Of a DNA stretch of 64,000 nucleotides, positions 15,306 through 22,927 are shown piece after piece. How positions within the stretch are numbered: position 1 is the first letter of the stretch; each line of letters starts with the position of its first letter. The DNA is from Streptomyces europaeiscabiei. GTDB lineage: Bacteria; Actinomycetota; Actinomycetes; Streptomycetales; Streptomycetaceae. A program made the position numbers and the translations under genes. The notes beneath the pieces were generated by a model. That model did not search any database. It had not been told where the DNA came from and saw only the letters and a list, made by a program, of their open reading frames with translations. The stretch covers positions 4,716,001-4,780,000 of the forward strand of contig NZ_CP107841.1 of the NCBI RefSeq assembly GCF_036346855.1, read 5' to 3'.

Positions 15306-17387
15306 TTGTCCGCGCACCCCGACGACCCCGCCACCGGCGCCGTCCTCGATCCCGTCACCCCCAACGACCCCCTCACCCGAGAGCGCTCCCACCTCGCCGC
15401 CTCCCGTTCCGCTCTCCGCGCCATGCGGGAGGACGTGGAGGCGCTGGACATCAAGGACGTCACCGCGAACTGGGTGAACGCGGAGGTGCTGGCACGCCAG
15501 ATCGGCGAGCGGATCAAGTCGCTGGCCGATCTGAGCCACACACCGCTCTTCTTCGGCCGTCTCGACTATCTGCACTCTCCCGGCGCCGACCGGGCCGAGG
15601 GAGCGGAGGGGGAACGGTTCTACATCGGACGTCGGCATGTGCACGACGCGGACGGCGATCCGATGGTCATCGACTGGCGTGCCCCCGTCTCACAGCCGTT
15701 CTACCGGGCCTCCAAGACCGATCCGCTGGACGTCGGACTGCGGCGCCGCTTCGGATACACCGGCGGCGACCTCACCGCGTACGAGGACGAGCACCTCTCC
15801 GACCCCTCCGAGGCGGCCGCCACCAGCAAGCTGCTCCAGCAGGAGATCGAGCGCCCGCGCGTCGGCCCGATGCGGGACATCGTGGCGACGATCCAGCCGG
15901 AGCAGGACGAGATCGTCCGCTCCGACCTCGCCGGCTCCCTCTGCGTCCAGGGGGGCCCCGGCACCGGCAAGACCGCCGTCGGCCTGCACCGGGTCGCCTA
16001 CCTCCTCTACGCCCACCGCGAGCGCCTCGCCCGCACCGGCACCCTCGTCATCGGGCCGAACCGCTCGTTCCTCCACTACATCGAGCAGGTCCTCCCCGCG
16101 CTCGGCGAGCTGGAGGTCAAGCAGGCGACCGTCGACGACCTCGTCTCCCACGTCGAGGTGCGGGGCGCGGACGAGGCGCCGGCCGCGGTCGTCAAGGGCG
16201 ACGCCCGGATGGCCGAGGTGCTCCGCCGGGCCGTACGCTCGCACGTCACCCTCCCCACCGAGCCCGTCATGGTCGTCCGGGGTTCACGTCGCTGGCGCGT
16301 ACCGGCGTACGAGCTGACGGACATCGTGGGGGAGTTGCTGGACCGGGACATCCGCTACGGGGCCGCCCGTGAGGCGCTGCCGCAGCGGATCGCGCACGCG
16401 GTGCTGGTGCAGATGGAACGGTCCGGGGAGGCGCCCGACGACCGGGTGCAGGACGCGGTGGCCCGCAACACCGCCGTGAAGGCGGCCGTCAAGGCGATCT
16501 GGCCGCCGGTCGAGCCCGCCAAGCTCGTCCTGCGCCTGCTCTCCGACGCGGACTTCCTGGCCGTACACGCGGACGGGATCCTGACCGAGGACGAGCAGAA
16601 GACGATCCTGTGGGCGAAGCCCGCGCGGAGCGTGAAGTCGGTCAGATGGTCGGCCGCCGATGCCGTACTCATCGACGAGACCACCGACCTCGTGCAGCGC
16701 ACGCACTCCCTCGGCCATGTCGTCCTCGACGAGGCGCAGGACCTGTCGCCCATGCAGTACCGGGCGGTCGGACGCCGCTGCACCACCGGTTCCGCGACCG
16801 TTCTCGGCGACCTCGCGCAGGGCACGACGCCCTGGGCGACGCGGAGTTGGGAGGAGGCGCTGACCCATCTCGGGAAGGCGGAGGCGCATGTGGAGGAGCT
16901 GACGGCCGGTTTCCGCGTGCCGACCGACGTGATCACGTACGCCTCCCGGCTCCTCCCCCACATCGCGCCGGGTCTGACACCGGTCGCCTCGGTCCGTGAG
17001 AACCCGGGCTTCTTCGACGTACGGCCGAGCACGGACGACTCCCAGGTCGTCGCCGCCTGCGAGGAGTCGCTCCGCAACGAGGGTTCGACCGGGCTCATCG
17101 CCGCCGACGCCCGGGTCCCCGCGCTCGCCGAGGCGCTCACAGCGGCGGGCATCGGCTATCTGGCGCCGGGTGAGGAGACGACGTACGAGACCCGCCTCAC
17201 CCTCGTACCGGCCTCGCTCGCCAAGGGCCTCGAATACGACTACGTCGTCCTGGACGAACCACAGGCGGTCGTCGACGGCGAACCGGACGAACGGACGGGC
17301 CTGCGCCGCCTGTACGTGGCCCTCACGCGCGCGGTGTCGGGCCTGATCGTGACGCATACGGCCCCGCTGCCGCCGCAGCTGGCCTAG
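15306..17387 (+). CDS. helR: RNA polymerase recycling helicase-like ATPase HelR
   Basis: A 693-residue superfamily 1 (UvrD/HelD-like) ATPase. The N-terminal coiled coil (RERSHLAASRSALRAMREDV, residues 25-44) is the arm that HelD-class proteins insert into RNA polymerase. Walker A is GGPGTGKT at 216-223, motif II is LDEAQDLSP at 474-482, and a C-terminal LYVALTRAVSGL motif carries the motif VI arginine. HelR proteins of Streptomyces displace rifamycins from RNA polymerase and recycle stalled polymerase. TTG 15306 is the start, 7 bases after a strong GGAGG. The stop overlaps the convergent CPCC gene by four bases. Distinguishing HelR from HelD rests on overall resemblance and the upstream palindrome. 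Confidence 0.82.
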   Translation: MSAHPDDPATGAVLDPVTPNDPLTRERSHLAASRSALRAMREDVEALDIKDVTANWVNAEVLARQIGERIKSLADLSHTPLFFGRLDYLHSPGADRAEGAEGERFYIGRRHVHDADGDPMVIDWRAPVSQPFYRASKTDPLDVGLRRRFGYTGGDLTAYEDEHLSDPSEAAATSKLLQQEIERPRVGPMRDIVATIQPEQDEIVRSDLAGSLCVQGGPGTGKTAVGLHRVAYLLYAHRERLARTGTLVIGPNRSFLHYIEQVLPALGELEVKQATVDDLVSHVEVRGADEAPAAVVKGDARMAEVLRRAVRSHVTLPTEPVMVVRGSRRWRVPAYELTDIVGELLDRDIRYGAAREALPQRIAHAVLVQMERSGEAPDDRVQDAVARNTAVKAAVKAIWPPVEPAKLVLRLLSDADFLAVHADGILTEDEQKTILWAKPARSVKSVRWSAADAVLIDETTDLVQRTHSLGHVVLDEAQDLSPMQYRAVGRRCTTGSATVLGDLAQGTTPWATRSWEEALTHLGKAEAHVEELTAGFRVPTDVITYASRLLPHIAPGLTPVASVRENPGFFDVRPSTDDSQVVAACEESLRNEGSTGLIAADARVPALAEALTAAGIGYLAPGEETTYETRLTLVPASLAKGLEYDYVVLDEPQAVVDGEPDERTGLRRLYVALTRAVSGLIVTHTAPLPPQLA

Positions 17388-17707
17388 ATCAGGTCGTCCG
17401 GTCCTCCGGGCAGGGCGCCCAGCTGACGTCGTGCTTCCGCCAGCCACATTCCCTCGCCGCCGCGTGTCATGGAGTCGTCGTCCTCCTCCTCGGACAGCGA
17501 TTCCGCGTAGTCCGACCGGGCCTGGGCCAGGCTGAGCAGGCCGTTGGGGCCGCCCCGGACGACATGTGCGTCGGCGTCGTCCTGACCGTCGTCCTCCCAG
17601 CCGCACTCCGGGCAGATCTCGAAGTAGGCACGCTTCTCCAGGGTGGGCTGGAAGCAGCAGGGACACGGCAGCGGGCCCGGACCGCCCTCGGCCGTCAACC
17701 CGCCCAC
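17384..17707 (-). CDS. CPCC-family cysteine-rich protein
   Basis: A 107-residue protein. The core is LPCPCCFQPTL, followed about 12 residues on by CPECGWEDDGQDD, a four-cysteine zinc-ribbon-like arrangement typical of the Cys_rich_CPCC family. Then comes the conserved GGPNGLLSLAQAR segment. The function is unknown; in many bacteria members sit beside toxin or immunity-type genes. It overlaps the upstream minus-strand gene by 13 bases, so the two are probably translated together, and overlaps the helR stop by four bases. Confidence 0.82.
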   Translation of the reverse strand: MGGLTAEGGPGPLPCPCCFQPTLEKRAYFEICPECGWEDDGQDDADAHVVRGGPNGLLSLAQARSDYAESLSEEEDDDSMTRGGEGMWLAEARRQLGALPGGPDDLI

Positions 17708-18234
17708 CTGGCCTGGTCGTCCGGGGTGTGTGGGCTGGCGAAGTGGAAGGGGACGGAGAGGCGGGTGGCCAGGGCTCGGCCGGAGTGGGTGGCGGCCTCG
17801 GCGGACGGGTGGCCCGGAGCGCGGGCCACCCGCTCCTCGCCGAGGTACCGCTCGGCCGTCCCCCGGTAGACGGTGGCCAGCGGATGCTCGCCCTCGGGGT
17901 CGGCGGTGTGGGCCAGCAGGATCACGAACCAGTCGTGGACCGTGTCGCCGTCCCAGATCGCCTCGACGGCGACGAGGCGGCCGGGCAGGCCGGTGGCCAG
18001 GGCGGTCAGGGAGTCCTGGTCGAGGGGGCTGTCGGGGGTGCGGGCGACGCGGTCACCGTGGTGGAGGTAGCGGTCGTGGACGACGTATTGGGCGTCGGCG
18101 AGGCCGAGACCGTGGGCGCGGCCGGCGGCGAAGACGGCGCGGACCGCTGGGAGGAGGGCGTCCTGAAGGACGTATCCGTCGACCTGCGTACGGATGCCGG
18201 CGGGCAGCCGCTCCCACCACTCGGACGTGTTCAT
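17695..18234 (-). CDS. Conserved hypothetical protein
   Basis: A 179-residue soluble protein from ATG 18234 (MNTSEWWERLPAGIRTQVDG). It is acidic, rich in alanine and helices, with a central beta-like part (RLVAVEAIWDGDTVHDWFVI) and no membrane segment. I do not recognise a family. It is the first gene of a two-gene unit with the CPCC protein, overlapping it by 13 bases. The resemblance of the layout to immunity-protein neighbourhoods is weak inference. Confidence 0.6.
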   Translation of the reverse strand: MNTSEWWERLPAGIRTQVDGYVLQDALLPAVRAVFAAGRAHGLGLADAQYVVHDRYLHHGDRVARTPDSPLDQDSLTALATGLPGRLVAVEAIWDGDTVHDWFVILLAHTADPEGEHPLATVYRGTAERYLGEERVARAPGHPSAEAATHSGRALATRLSVPFHFASPHTPDDQARWAG

Positions 18235-18267
18235 GACGTCGAATGTACGGGAACGCGCACACGCGAC

Positions 18268-18297
18268 GGCCCCCGGCGACCGAGGTCACCGGGGGCC
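18268..18297 (-). terminator. Hairpin terminator after the S1 protease gene
   Basis: A 14-base stem, GGCCCCCGGCGACC against GGTCACCGGGGGCC, has one mismatch and a very short loop. It begins 20 bases beyond the protease stop on the minus strand and lies just before the next minus-strand gene. There is no U-tract, as is usual in Streptomyces. Confidence 0.7.
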
Positions 18298-18316
18298 GAT
18301 CACGCGAGGGTTCCGC

Positions 18317-19573
18317 CTACTTGAACTTGTTGCTGGTCGCCAGGTAGACCTGCTTGGCGTTCTTGCCGAGGCGCGGCCCGGTGATGAACGTGGAGCGGTC
18401 GCTCAGGGAGTTGTTGGAGACCAGGTAGGTGCGGCCCTTGTAGGTCGTGAACCAGGGGCCGCCGGAGGCGCCGCCGTTCATGGTGCAGCCGACCATGTAC
18501 TGGGCCGGGTAGTCGCTCGGGTAGCTGTGGCCGAGGACGAAGCGCTTGGTGGCGCCCTGGCAGTGGTACATCTTCGAGCCGTCGTACGGGGCCTCGGCCG
18601 GGTAGCCGCGGACCTTCATGTTCTTGACCTTGTTGGCGGCGGGCGCGTTGAACCACACCGGCAGGGCCGAACCGAGGCGCTCCTCCAGGGACTTGGAGCC
18701 CTTCTCCGGCTTCACGTGGAGGACGGCGTAGTCGTACGCGGCGGCCACGGTGCCCTCGCCGGCGGCGCCACCCTTGATCCAGGTGCCGGAGGTGGTGGCC
18801 CAGTCGGCCCAGGTGAGGCCGTAAGGGGAGACGTTGCCCGCGCGGTAGTCCTTCGACGCCTGGGCGATGTTCAGCTTGCCCGTGTTGTTGAAGGACGGCA
18901 CGAAGGCGATGTTGCGGTACCAGCCGCCGCCCTTGCCCGCGTGCACGCAGTGCCCGGCGGTCCACACGAGGTTGGACTTGCCCGGGTGCGCCGGGTCCTT
19001 CACGACGGCGGCGGAGCAGACGCTCGACCCCTGGGGCGTGGTGAAGAAGAGCTTGCCGACCGGGGCGGCGTTCTTGTGGTAGGTCGCCTTGACCTTGGTG
19101 GCCTGCTGCTTCTTGACCTTGCCGTCGGGCAGCCAGACCTGGGTGGTCTTGCCGCCACCGGCGGCCGTGTTGCCCGCCTCGGCGACCGCCGGCAGCTCCG
19201 GGAGGTTCTCCTCGGCCTCGGCGATGCGCTCCGGCGTCCAGAAGTCCTCGATGTACGGGTTGGCGAAGTCCTCCGCCCTGGAGGGCCAGTCGCCGCCGAA
19301 GTCCTGCCAGCCACCGTCCTTCCACTTCCGCAGCGCGTCACCGGTGAGGTCGGTGGGCACGCCCTCGGGGAGCTTGAAGCCGCCGACGGTCGTGTCACCT
19401 CCGCCCTCGTTCTCGCCGGTGTCGATGTCGTCGCCCGCGCCCGCCTGGGCGGTCGTCGAGTCCGAGGCCTTGGCCCCGCTCTCCTCGGTCTTGCCGCAGG
19501 CGGTGGTGGTGACCATGACCGCGACGATCACGGCGGCAGCGGCCGTGAGTCCGCGGCGGCGTATGAATGACAT
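18317..19573 (-). CDS. Secreted trypsin-like serine protease (lipoprotein signal)
   Basis: A 418-residue exported peptidase of the S1/V8-like type. The N-terminus MSFIRRRGL, hydrophobic core and TTTAC lipobox (Cys26) predict a lipoprotein. A disordered acidic pro-region of about 130 residues follows. The catalytic triad is visible as His208 in TAGHC, Asp281 in AYDYAVLHV and Ser370 in GGASGGP, so the enzyme should be active outside the cell or at the membrane. A conserved Cys pair brackets the His loop (SVCSAAVV and TAGHC), as in glutamyl endopeptidases. The upstream region holds a possible leader ORF and hairpin; divergent from the NPP1 gene. Confidence 0.85.
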   Translation of the reverse strand: MSFIRRRGLTAAAAVIVAVMVTTTACGKTEESGAKASDSTTAQAGAGDDIDTGENEGGGDTTVGGFKLPEGVPTDLTGDALRKWKDGGWQDFGGDWPSRAEDFANPYIEDFWTPERIAEAEENLPELPAVAEAGNTAAGGGKTTQVWLPDGKVKKQQATKVKATYHKNAAPVGKLFFTTPQGSSVCSAAVVKDPAHPGKSNLVWTAGHCVHAGKGGGWYRNIAFVPSFNNTGKLNIAQASKDYRAGNVSPYGLTWADWATTSGTWIKGGAAGEGTVAAAYDYAVLHVKPEKGSKSLEERLGSALPVWFNAPAANKVKNMKVRGYPAEAPYDGSKMYHCQGATKRFVLGHSYPSDYPAQYMVGCTMNGGASGGPWFTTYKGRTYLVSNNSLSDRSTFITGPRLGKNAKQVYLATSNKFK

Positions 19574-19603
19574 GGAACCTGTCCCCCGTGTGACTGAAAC
19601 TTG

Positions 19604-19813
19604 TCATGCCCCCGCTTGGCTGGGGGCCGGGACAACTATGCCCGCGGGCGGGCGCGAAATGATCTCCGAGACGGCCTTCGCGGCGACTCCGCACACAACA
19701 ACTACCTGGCGGATATCTGCCCGTGATGTGACACCGGGTCGCGGCATCCGATTCCCGGCGGCGCCCCGCAGGGGCAACGCACAGGATCTACACATTGATT
19801 GATTCTTCATCAC
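19604..19813 (-). CDS. Possible leader ORF upstream of the protease
   Basis: A 69-codon reading frame (GTG 19813 or ATG 19810) sits in the leader between the protease start and its likely promoter. It is preceded by GGGAGGTGTCGG, a good ribosome site, and begins MKNQSMCRSCALPLRG. I do not recognise the peptide. Its stop overlaps a stable GC hairpin (19608-19627) that lies about 30 bases before the protease ATG. Translation of this ORF could therefore affect hairpin formation and protease expression. It may equally be a chance frame. Confidence 0.35.
   Translation of the reverse strand: MMKNQSMCRSCALPLRGAAGNRMPRPGVTSRADIRQVVVVCGVAAKAVSEIISRPPAGIVVPAPSQAGA
19608..19627 (-). promoter_or_regulatory. 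Hairpin in the protease 5' leader
   Basis: GCCCCC and GGGGGC pair across an 8-base loop. The hairpin overlaps the stop codon of the leader ORF and lies between it and the protease start. It could be an attenuator or simply the boundary of the divergent promoter region. Confidence 0.5.
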
Positions 19814-19950
19814 TCCGACACCTCCCGCCTCTTGTGCACTACCCGCGAGTAGGGCGAACCTGACCTGCGCATGCCACCCCGCACATCGGCATGTCCCCGC
19901 CCCGGCTCCCCCGGCCGTCCCCCCGCGCCGCGGTCCATCAGGAGGTCGCA

Positions 19951-20736
19951 GTGAAGACAGGTTCGCGCACGCGCACTTCGCGTCGTTTCCGCAGATCCGC
20001 AGTCACCCTCGGCGCCACCGTCGCGCTGGTCGTCGGTGTCGCCGGCAGCGCGTACGCGGCTCCGCCCGCCGCGCTGCCCGCCAACGCGGAGGCGCTGGAG
20101 ACGACTTGGCAGCCGGCCTACGACTACGACACGGACGGTTGTTACTCGACCCCCGCGATCGGCCCCACGGGCACGGTCAACGGTGGCCTGAAGCCGACCG
20201 GTTCGCTCAGCGGCGACTGCCGCGACCGGTCCGACCTGGACAACACCAACGGCTACTCGCGCTACAAGTGCAACAACGGCTGGTGCGCGATCATGTACGA
20301 CCTCTACTTCGAGAAGGACCAGGCGGTCTCGGGCAGCAGCATCGGCGGCCACCGCCACGACTGGGAGCACGTCGTGGTCTGGGTGCAGAACGGCACGGCC
20401 CAGTACGTCTCGACGTCCAACCACGGCGGCTTCACCGTGCACGCCGCGTCCGCGGTGCGCTGGGACGGCACCCACGCGAAGATCGTCTACCACAAGGACG
20501 GTATCCGGACGCACTGCTTCCGCCTCGCGGGCTCGAACGACGAGCCGCCGGAGAACCACGAGGGCACCTGGCAGTACCCGCCGCTCGTCGGCTGGAACGG
20601 CTACCCGTCCGGCGTCCGCGACACCCTCGTCGCCTACGACTTCGGCAGCGCCAACTTCGGCCTCAAGGACGGCAGTTTCGCCTCCAACCTCACGAAGGCG
20701 ATGCCGTCGGGGATCTCGTTCGACCCGAACGCGTAA
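19951..20736 (+). CDS. NPP1-family (necrosis-inducing, NLP) secreted protein
   Basis: A 261-residue secreted protein. GTG 19951 follows GGAGG by 5 bases. A long twin-arginine-free signal peptide (RRSAVTLGATVALVVGVAGS, then AYA|AP) precedes a mature domain with the NLP hallmark GHRHDWE at residues 133-139, the metal-coordinating heptapeptide of Nep1-like cytolysins. Several cysteines (GCYS, DCRDR, KCNNGWC, HCF) suggest disulfides. Nep1-like proteins bind plant sphingolipids and disrupt dicot membranes; bacterial saprophyte members may have other roles. It is followed by 16-base tandem repeats and a strong terminator, so it is probably monocistronic. Confidence 0.88.
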   Translation: MKTGSRTRTSRRFRRSAVTLGATVALVVGVAGSAYAAPPAALPANAEALETTWQPAYDYDTDGCYSTPAIGPTGTVNGGLKPTGSLSGDCRDRSDLDNTNGYSRYKCNNGWCAIMYDLYFEKDQAVSGSSIGGHRHDWEHVVVWVQNGTAQYVSTSNHGGFTVHAASAVRWDGTHAKIVYHKDGIRTHCFRLAGSNDEPPENHEGTWQYPPLVGWNGYPSGVRDTLVAYDFGSANFGLKDGSFASNLTKAMPSGISFDPNA

Positions 20737-20744
20737 CGGCCGCG

Positions 20745-20830
20745 GACCGCCAGACCGGCAGATCGCCAGACCGGCAGATCGCCAGACCGGCAGACCTGCA
20801 GATCGCCAGACCTGCAGACCTGGAGACCGG
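20745..20830. repeat. 16-bp tandem repeat after the NPP1 gene
   Basis: About five units of a 16-base repeat with consensus GATCGCCAGACCGGCA, some shortened to 8 bases or carrying CCTGCA in place of CCGGCA, lie between the NPP1 stop and its terminator. The array is non-coding. Confidence 0.9.
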
Positions 20831-20836
20831 TGGAAG

Positions 20837-20871
20837 GCCACCTCGGGGAGGTTCGCCGCCCCCGAGGTGGC
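20837..20871 (+). terminator. Terminator of the NPP1 gene
   Basis: A perfect 12-base stem, GCCACCTCGGGG with CCCCGAGGTGGC, and an 11-base loop, about 100 bases past the NPP1 stop. It lies between convergent genes and may serve both strands. Confidence 0.85.
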
Positions 20872-20931
20872 TCACGGCTGTGGGCGCGTCCCGGAAGGAC
20901 GACCGCCCCGGCCCCCGCTCGCCCTGTGCCG

Positions 20932-21441
20932 CTACAGCGCCAGCGCCAGGAACCCCACCAGATAGGCGGCCACGAAGAGCGGTGGCACCCACTGTTCCAG
21001 GCGGGTCAGGGGCACGTATCGGCGCCAGTCCTCCCCCTCCCCCAGCTCGGTCCATTCGGCGCGGGAGTAGGCGTAGGCGGGGAGCCGTTTCTCGAACGCG
21101 CCGATCACCGCCCACTTCGCGGTGTTGAGCTGGCGGTAGGAACGGACCATCAGGTACCACGCCACGCACTGCCCGACGAGGATCAGCAGACCGGCGAGAA
21201 GCAGCCAGACCGAAACGCTGCCCGGACGCGGCCCCAGCCCGCCGACCATGGCCGTGGCGATCGCGCTGTTGAGCGACAGGAAGAAGGTGTTGGCAGCGCC
21301 CCGCCGCGCGCTGACGCGGTCGGCCGTCTCGACACAGAGCTTGTACTGCTCGAAGAGCACGCCCAGATAGGGGGTGTTGGCGGGCGTGTAACTGTCGGGG
21401 GCGACTTCGGAGTTCCACAGGGAGTGGTGGACGTCTGCCAT
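20932..21441 (-). CDS. RipA-like multi-helix membrane protein
   Basis: A 169-residue membrane protein. The segment LFEQYKLCVETADRVSARRG followed by NTFFLSLNSAIA is typical of the family databases call RipA family octameric membrane protein. Two central hydrophobic helices (about residues 53-70 and 77-97) are followed by a cytoplasmic RSYRQLNTAKWAVIGAFEKR stretch and a C-terminal helix (PPLFVAAYLVGFLALAL). The topology also resembles SLATT-type effectors found with signalling-nucleotide systems, but that is only an analogy. It is divergent from the YLRPF protein gene with 131 bases between the chosen starts. Function here is unknown. Confidence 0.65.
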   Translation of the reverse strand: MADVHHSLWNSEVAPDSYTPANTPYLGVLFEQYKLCVETADRVSARRGAANTFFLSLNSAIATAMVGGLGPRPGSVSVWLLLAGLLILVGQCVAWYLMVRSYRQLNTAKWAVIGAFEKRLPAYAYSRAEWTELGEGEDWRRYVPLTRLEQWVPPLFVAAYLVGFLALAL

Positions 21442-21572
21442 CCGCTCATCATGGCCGCCGCGCCGGAGACCCGCTGGTACGGGCCCGTACGTGCCACGAA
21501 AGAGCGAATCCGGCGCCGTAACCCTTGGTGTTCGATTGCGTGTCGCGCCCCGCCTCCGATCTGTTGTTCCTC

Positions 21573-22652
21573 ATGACCGATCACCCTCCCTTCGGAACTC
21601 CCCGCCGTCGTCAGCGTCCGCTGCTCGGCTGCGTGTTACGGCTCGTGGGTTTGGCGGGGACGCTCTGGGGCGGGCTGCTCGTGATCCTGGCCGCCTCGCG
21701 GACCAACACCGTCTTCATCCCCGTTCCCGGCGAGCCCATGGTGCAGAACGTGTTGATCGTCGCGGGGACAGGGCTCTGGGGCGCGGTGTCGCTGCTGGTG
21801 GGCCTGCGGATGCGGCGGCACGGGCGGCGTCATCACGTCCGGGTGGTCAAGACGATGGAGGAGGCCCGGCAGGAGCCGTACGTCCTCTATCTGCGCCCCT
21901 TCGCCGAGGACGTCACGGGCGCCCTGATGCGGCATGCGTTCACCCGTTGGATGGGGGTGGGCGGCTCGCTCGTGAACGGCAGTTCGCTCACGCTGGAGGA
22001 GGGCGTGTGCCGGATGTTCAGCGGTTTCGGCCGCCCGCTCGCCGTGGGTGAACCCGACGAGTCACTCCCCCTCGCCGGCTCCCGCCGCCTCTATCTCCCC
22101 CTCCACGACTGGCAGCCCACCGTCACCTCGCTCATCACCGACGCCCGCCTGGTCCTCCTGGTGGCCGGCGCGAGCGAGGGCACCCTGTGGGAACTGACCG
22201 AGGTGATGCGCCTGCGCCGCCCCGAGTCCGTACTGGTCCTGCTCTACGGCGACCGGGAGACGTACGACGTCCGGGCGGACTACGACATCTTCCGGACCGC
22301 CGCCGAGCTCGAACTGGACGACCGGGCCGAGGAGTTGCGCCAGGTGCACGGCGCCGACTGGCAGCCGCCCCGCTTCCCTCCCCTCCCCGGCTTCCACGAC
22401 CCGGACCGCTTGAAGTGGACCCCGCTCCTGCGGGCCGTCATCCACTTCCGCTCCGACTGGACCCCCGAGGTCGTGCTCCTGGACCCCACGGCCGTCAGCG
22501 CGTGGACGTACGAGGGGCGTATCCGCAAGATGACCCGCACCCAGCTGATGCCACTGATGGCGCGGTTGCACGACGGCCTCGACGGCCCTGACGGGGCCGG
22601 TGACGGCGGAGGCCGACTGACCCCGCCGCCGCTTCCGGTGGACCCTCATTGA
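21573..22652 (+). CDS. Membrane-anchored YLRPF protein, possible TIR-like fold
   Basis: A 359-residue protein from ATG 21573 (an in-frame start at 21525 is possible). Two N-terminal hydrophobic helices (LGCVLRLVGLAGTLWGGLLV; VLIVAGTGLWGAVSLLVGL) anchor a cytoplasmic domain. That domain starts YVLYLRPFAED, then has a long helix, GRPLAVGEPDESLPLAGSRR, and the segment ARLVLLVAGASEGTLWEL followed by a hydrophobic strand. The alternation of strands and helices and the WEL glutamate suggest a Rossmann-like, possibly TIR-like, domain. This is inference from pattern, not a firm match. The stop codon lies within the TTGA end of an IS200/IS605 relic, so the native C-terminus may differ. Confidence 0.6.
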   Translation: MTDHPPFGTPRRRQRPLLGCVLRLVGLAGTLWGGLLVILAASRTNTVFIPVPGEPMVQNVLIVAGTGLWGAVSLLVGLRMRRHGRRHHVRVVKTMEEARQEPYVLYLRPFAEDVTGALMRHAFTRWMGVGGSLVNGSSLTLEEGVCRMFSGFGRPLAVGEPDESLPLAGSRRLYLPLHDWQPTVTSLITDARLVLLVAGASEGTLWELTEVMRLRRPESVLVLLYGDRETYDVRADYDIFRTAAELELDDRAEELRQVHGADWQPPRFPPLPGFHDPDRLKWTPLLRAVIHFRSDWTPEVVLLDPTAVSAWTYEGRIRKMTRTQLMPLMARLHDGLDGPDGAGDGGGRLTPPPLPVDPH

Positions 22653-22880
22653 ATCCTCCTCTCCCTGAAGGGAGGGGATTCCTGGCTCAGGCCGCCTCCT
22701 GGAGCAGCGCTCCAGGAGGCGTTCCGCCATCGGCACCAGCCGGGTTGAGACCAGCCCGGACGAGCATGACGCGGGCGGAATTCCTGTCCCGTGGGGACAC
22801 GGCTCCGCACGCGGTGCAGGTGTAGGTGCGCCCGCGTCGCGACACCCGGATGCGATTTGCCCCGGCGTGAACGCCGGGGC
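22649..22880 (-). mobile_element. IS200/IS605-family relic with conserved right end
   Basis: On the minus strand this relic runs from a GCCCCGGCG-TGAA-CGCCGGGGC hairpin (22859-22880) through the zinc-ribbon end of a tnpB. It then passes a strong 13-base stem hairpin (about 22690-22718) to a terminal hairpin (GAATCC to GGATTC, 22651-22681) and the sequence TCAA (22649-22652 on the complement). Same terminal hairpin plus TCAA occur at 26.75 and 52.1 kb. The body and tnpA are deleted. Confidence 0.75.
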
Positions 22881-22890
22881 CTCCTCGCAA
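22687..22890 (-). pseudogene. tnpB C-terminal remnant
   Basis: About 50 codons remain: RTYTCTACGAVSPRDRNSAR then VMLVRAGLNPAGADGGTPPG. The first CxxC of the TnpB zinc ribbon and the following RDRNSARVML stretch (the position of the third RuvC aspartate, D-R-N) are present, while the RuvC core and N-terminus are gone. The last codons run into an inverted repeat. It cannot encode a working nuclease. Confidence 0.75.
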
Positions 22891-22927
22891 GAAACAGGTG
22901 ACTGACGGGAATCGTCAGACGGAGTTG

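Noticed and set aside
20745..20830. CRISPR-like array
   Set aside because: The units are contiguous with no unique spacers, and no cas genes are near; it is a plain tandem repeat.
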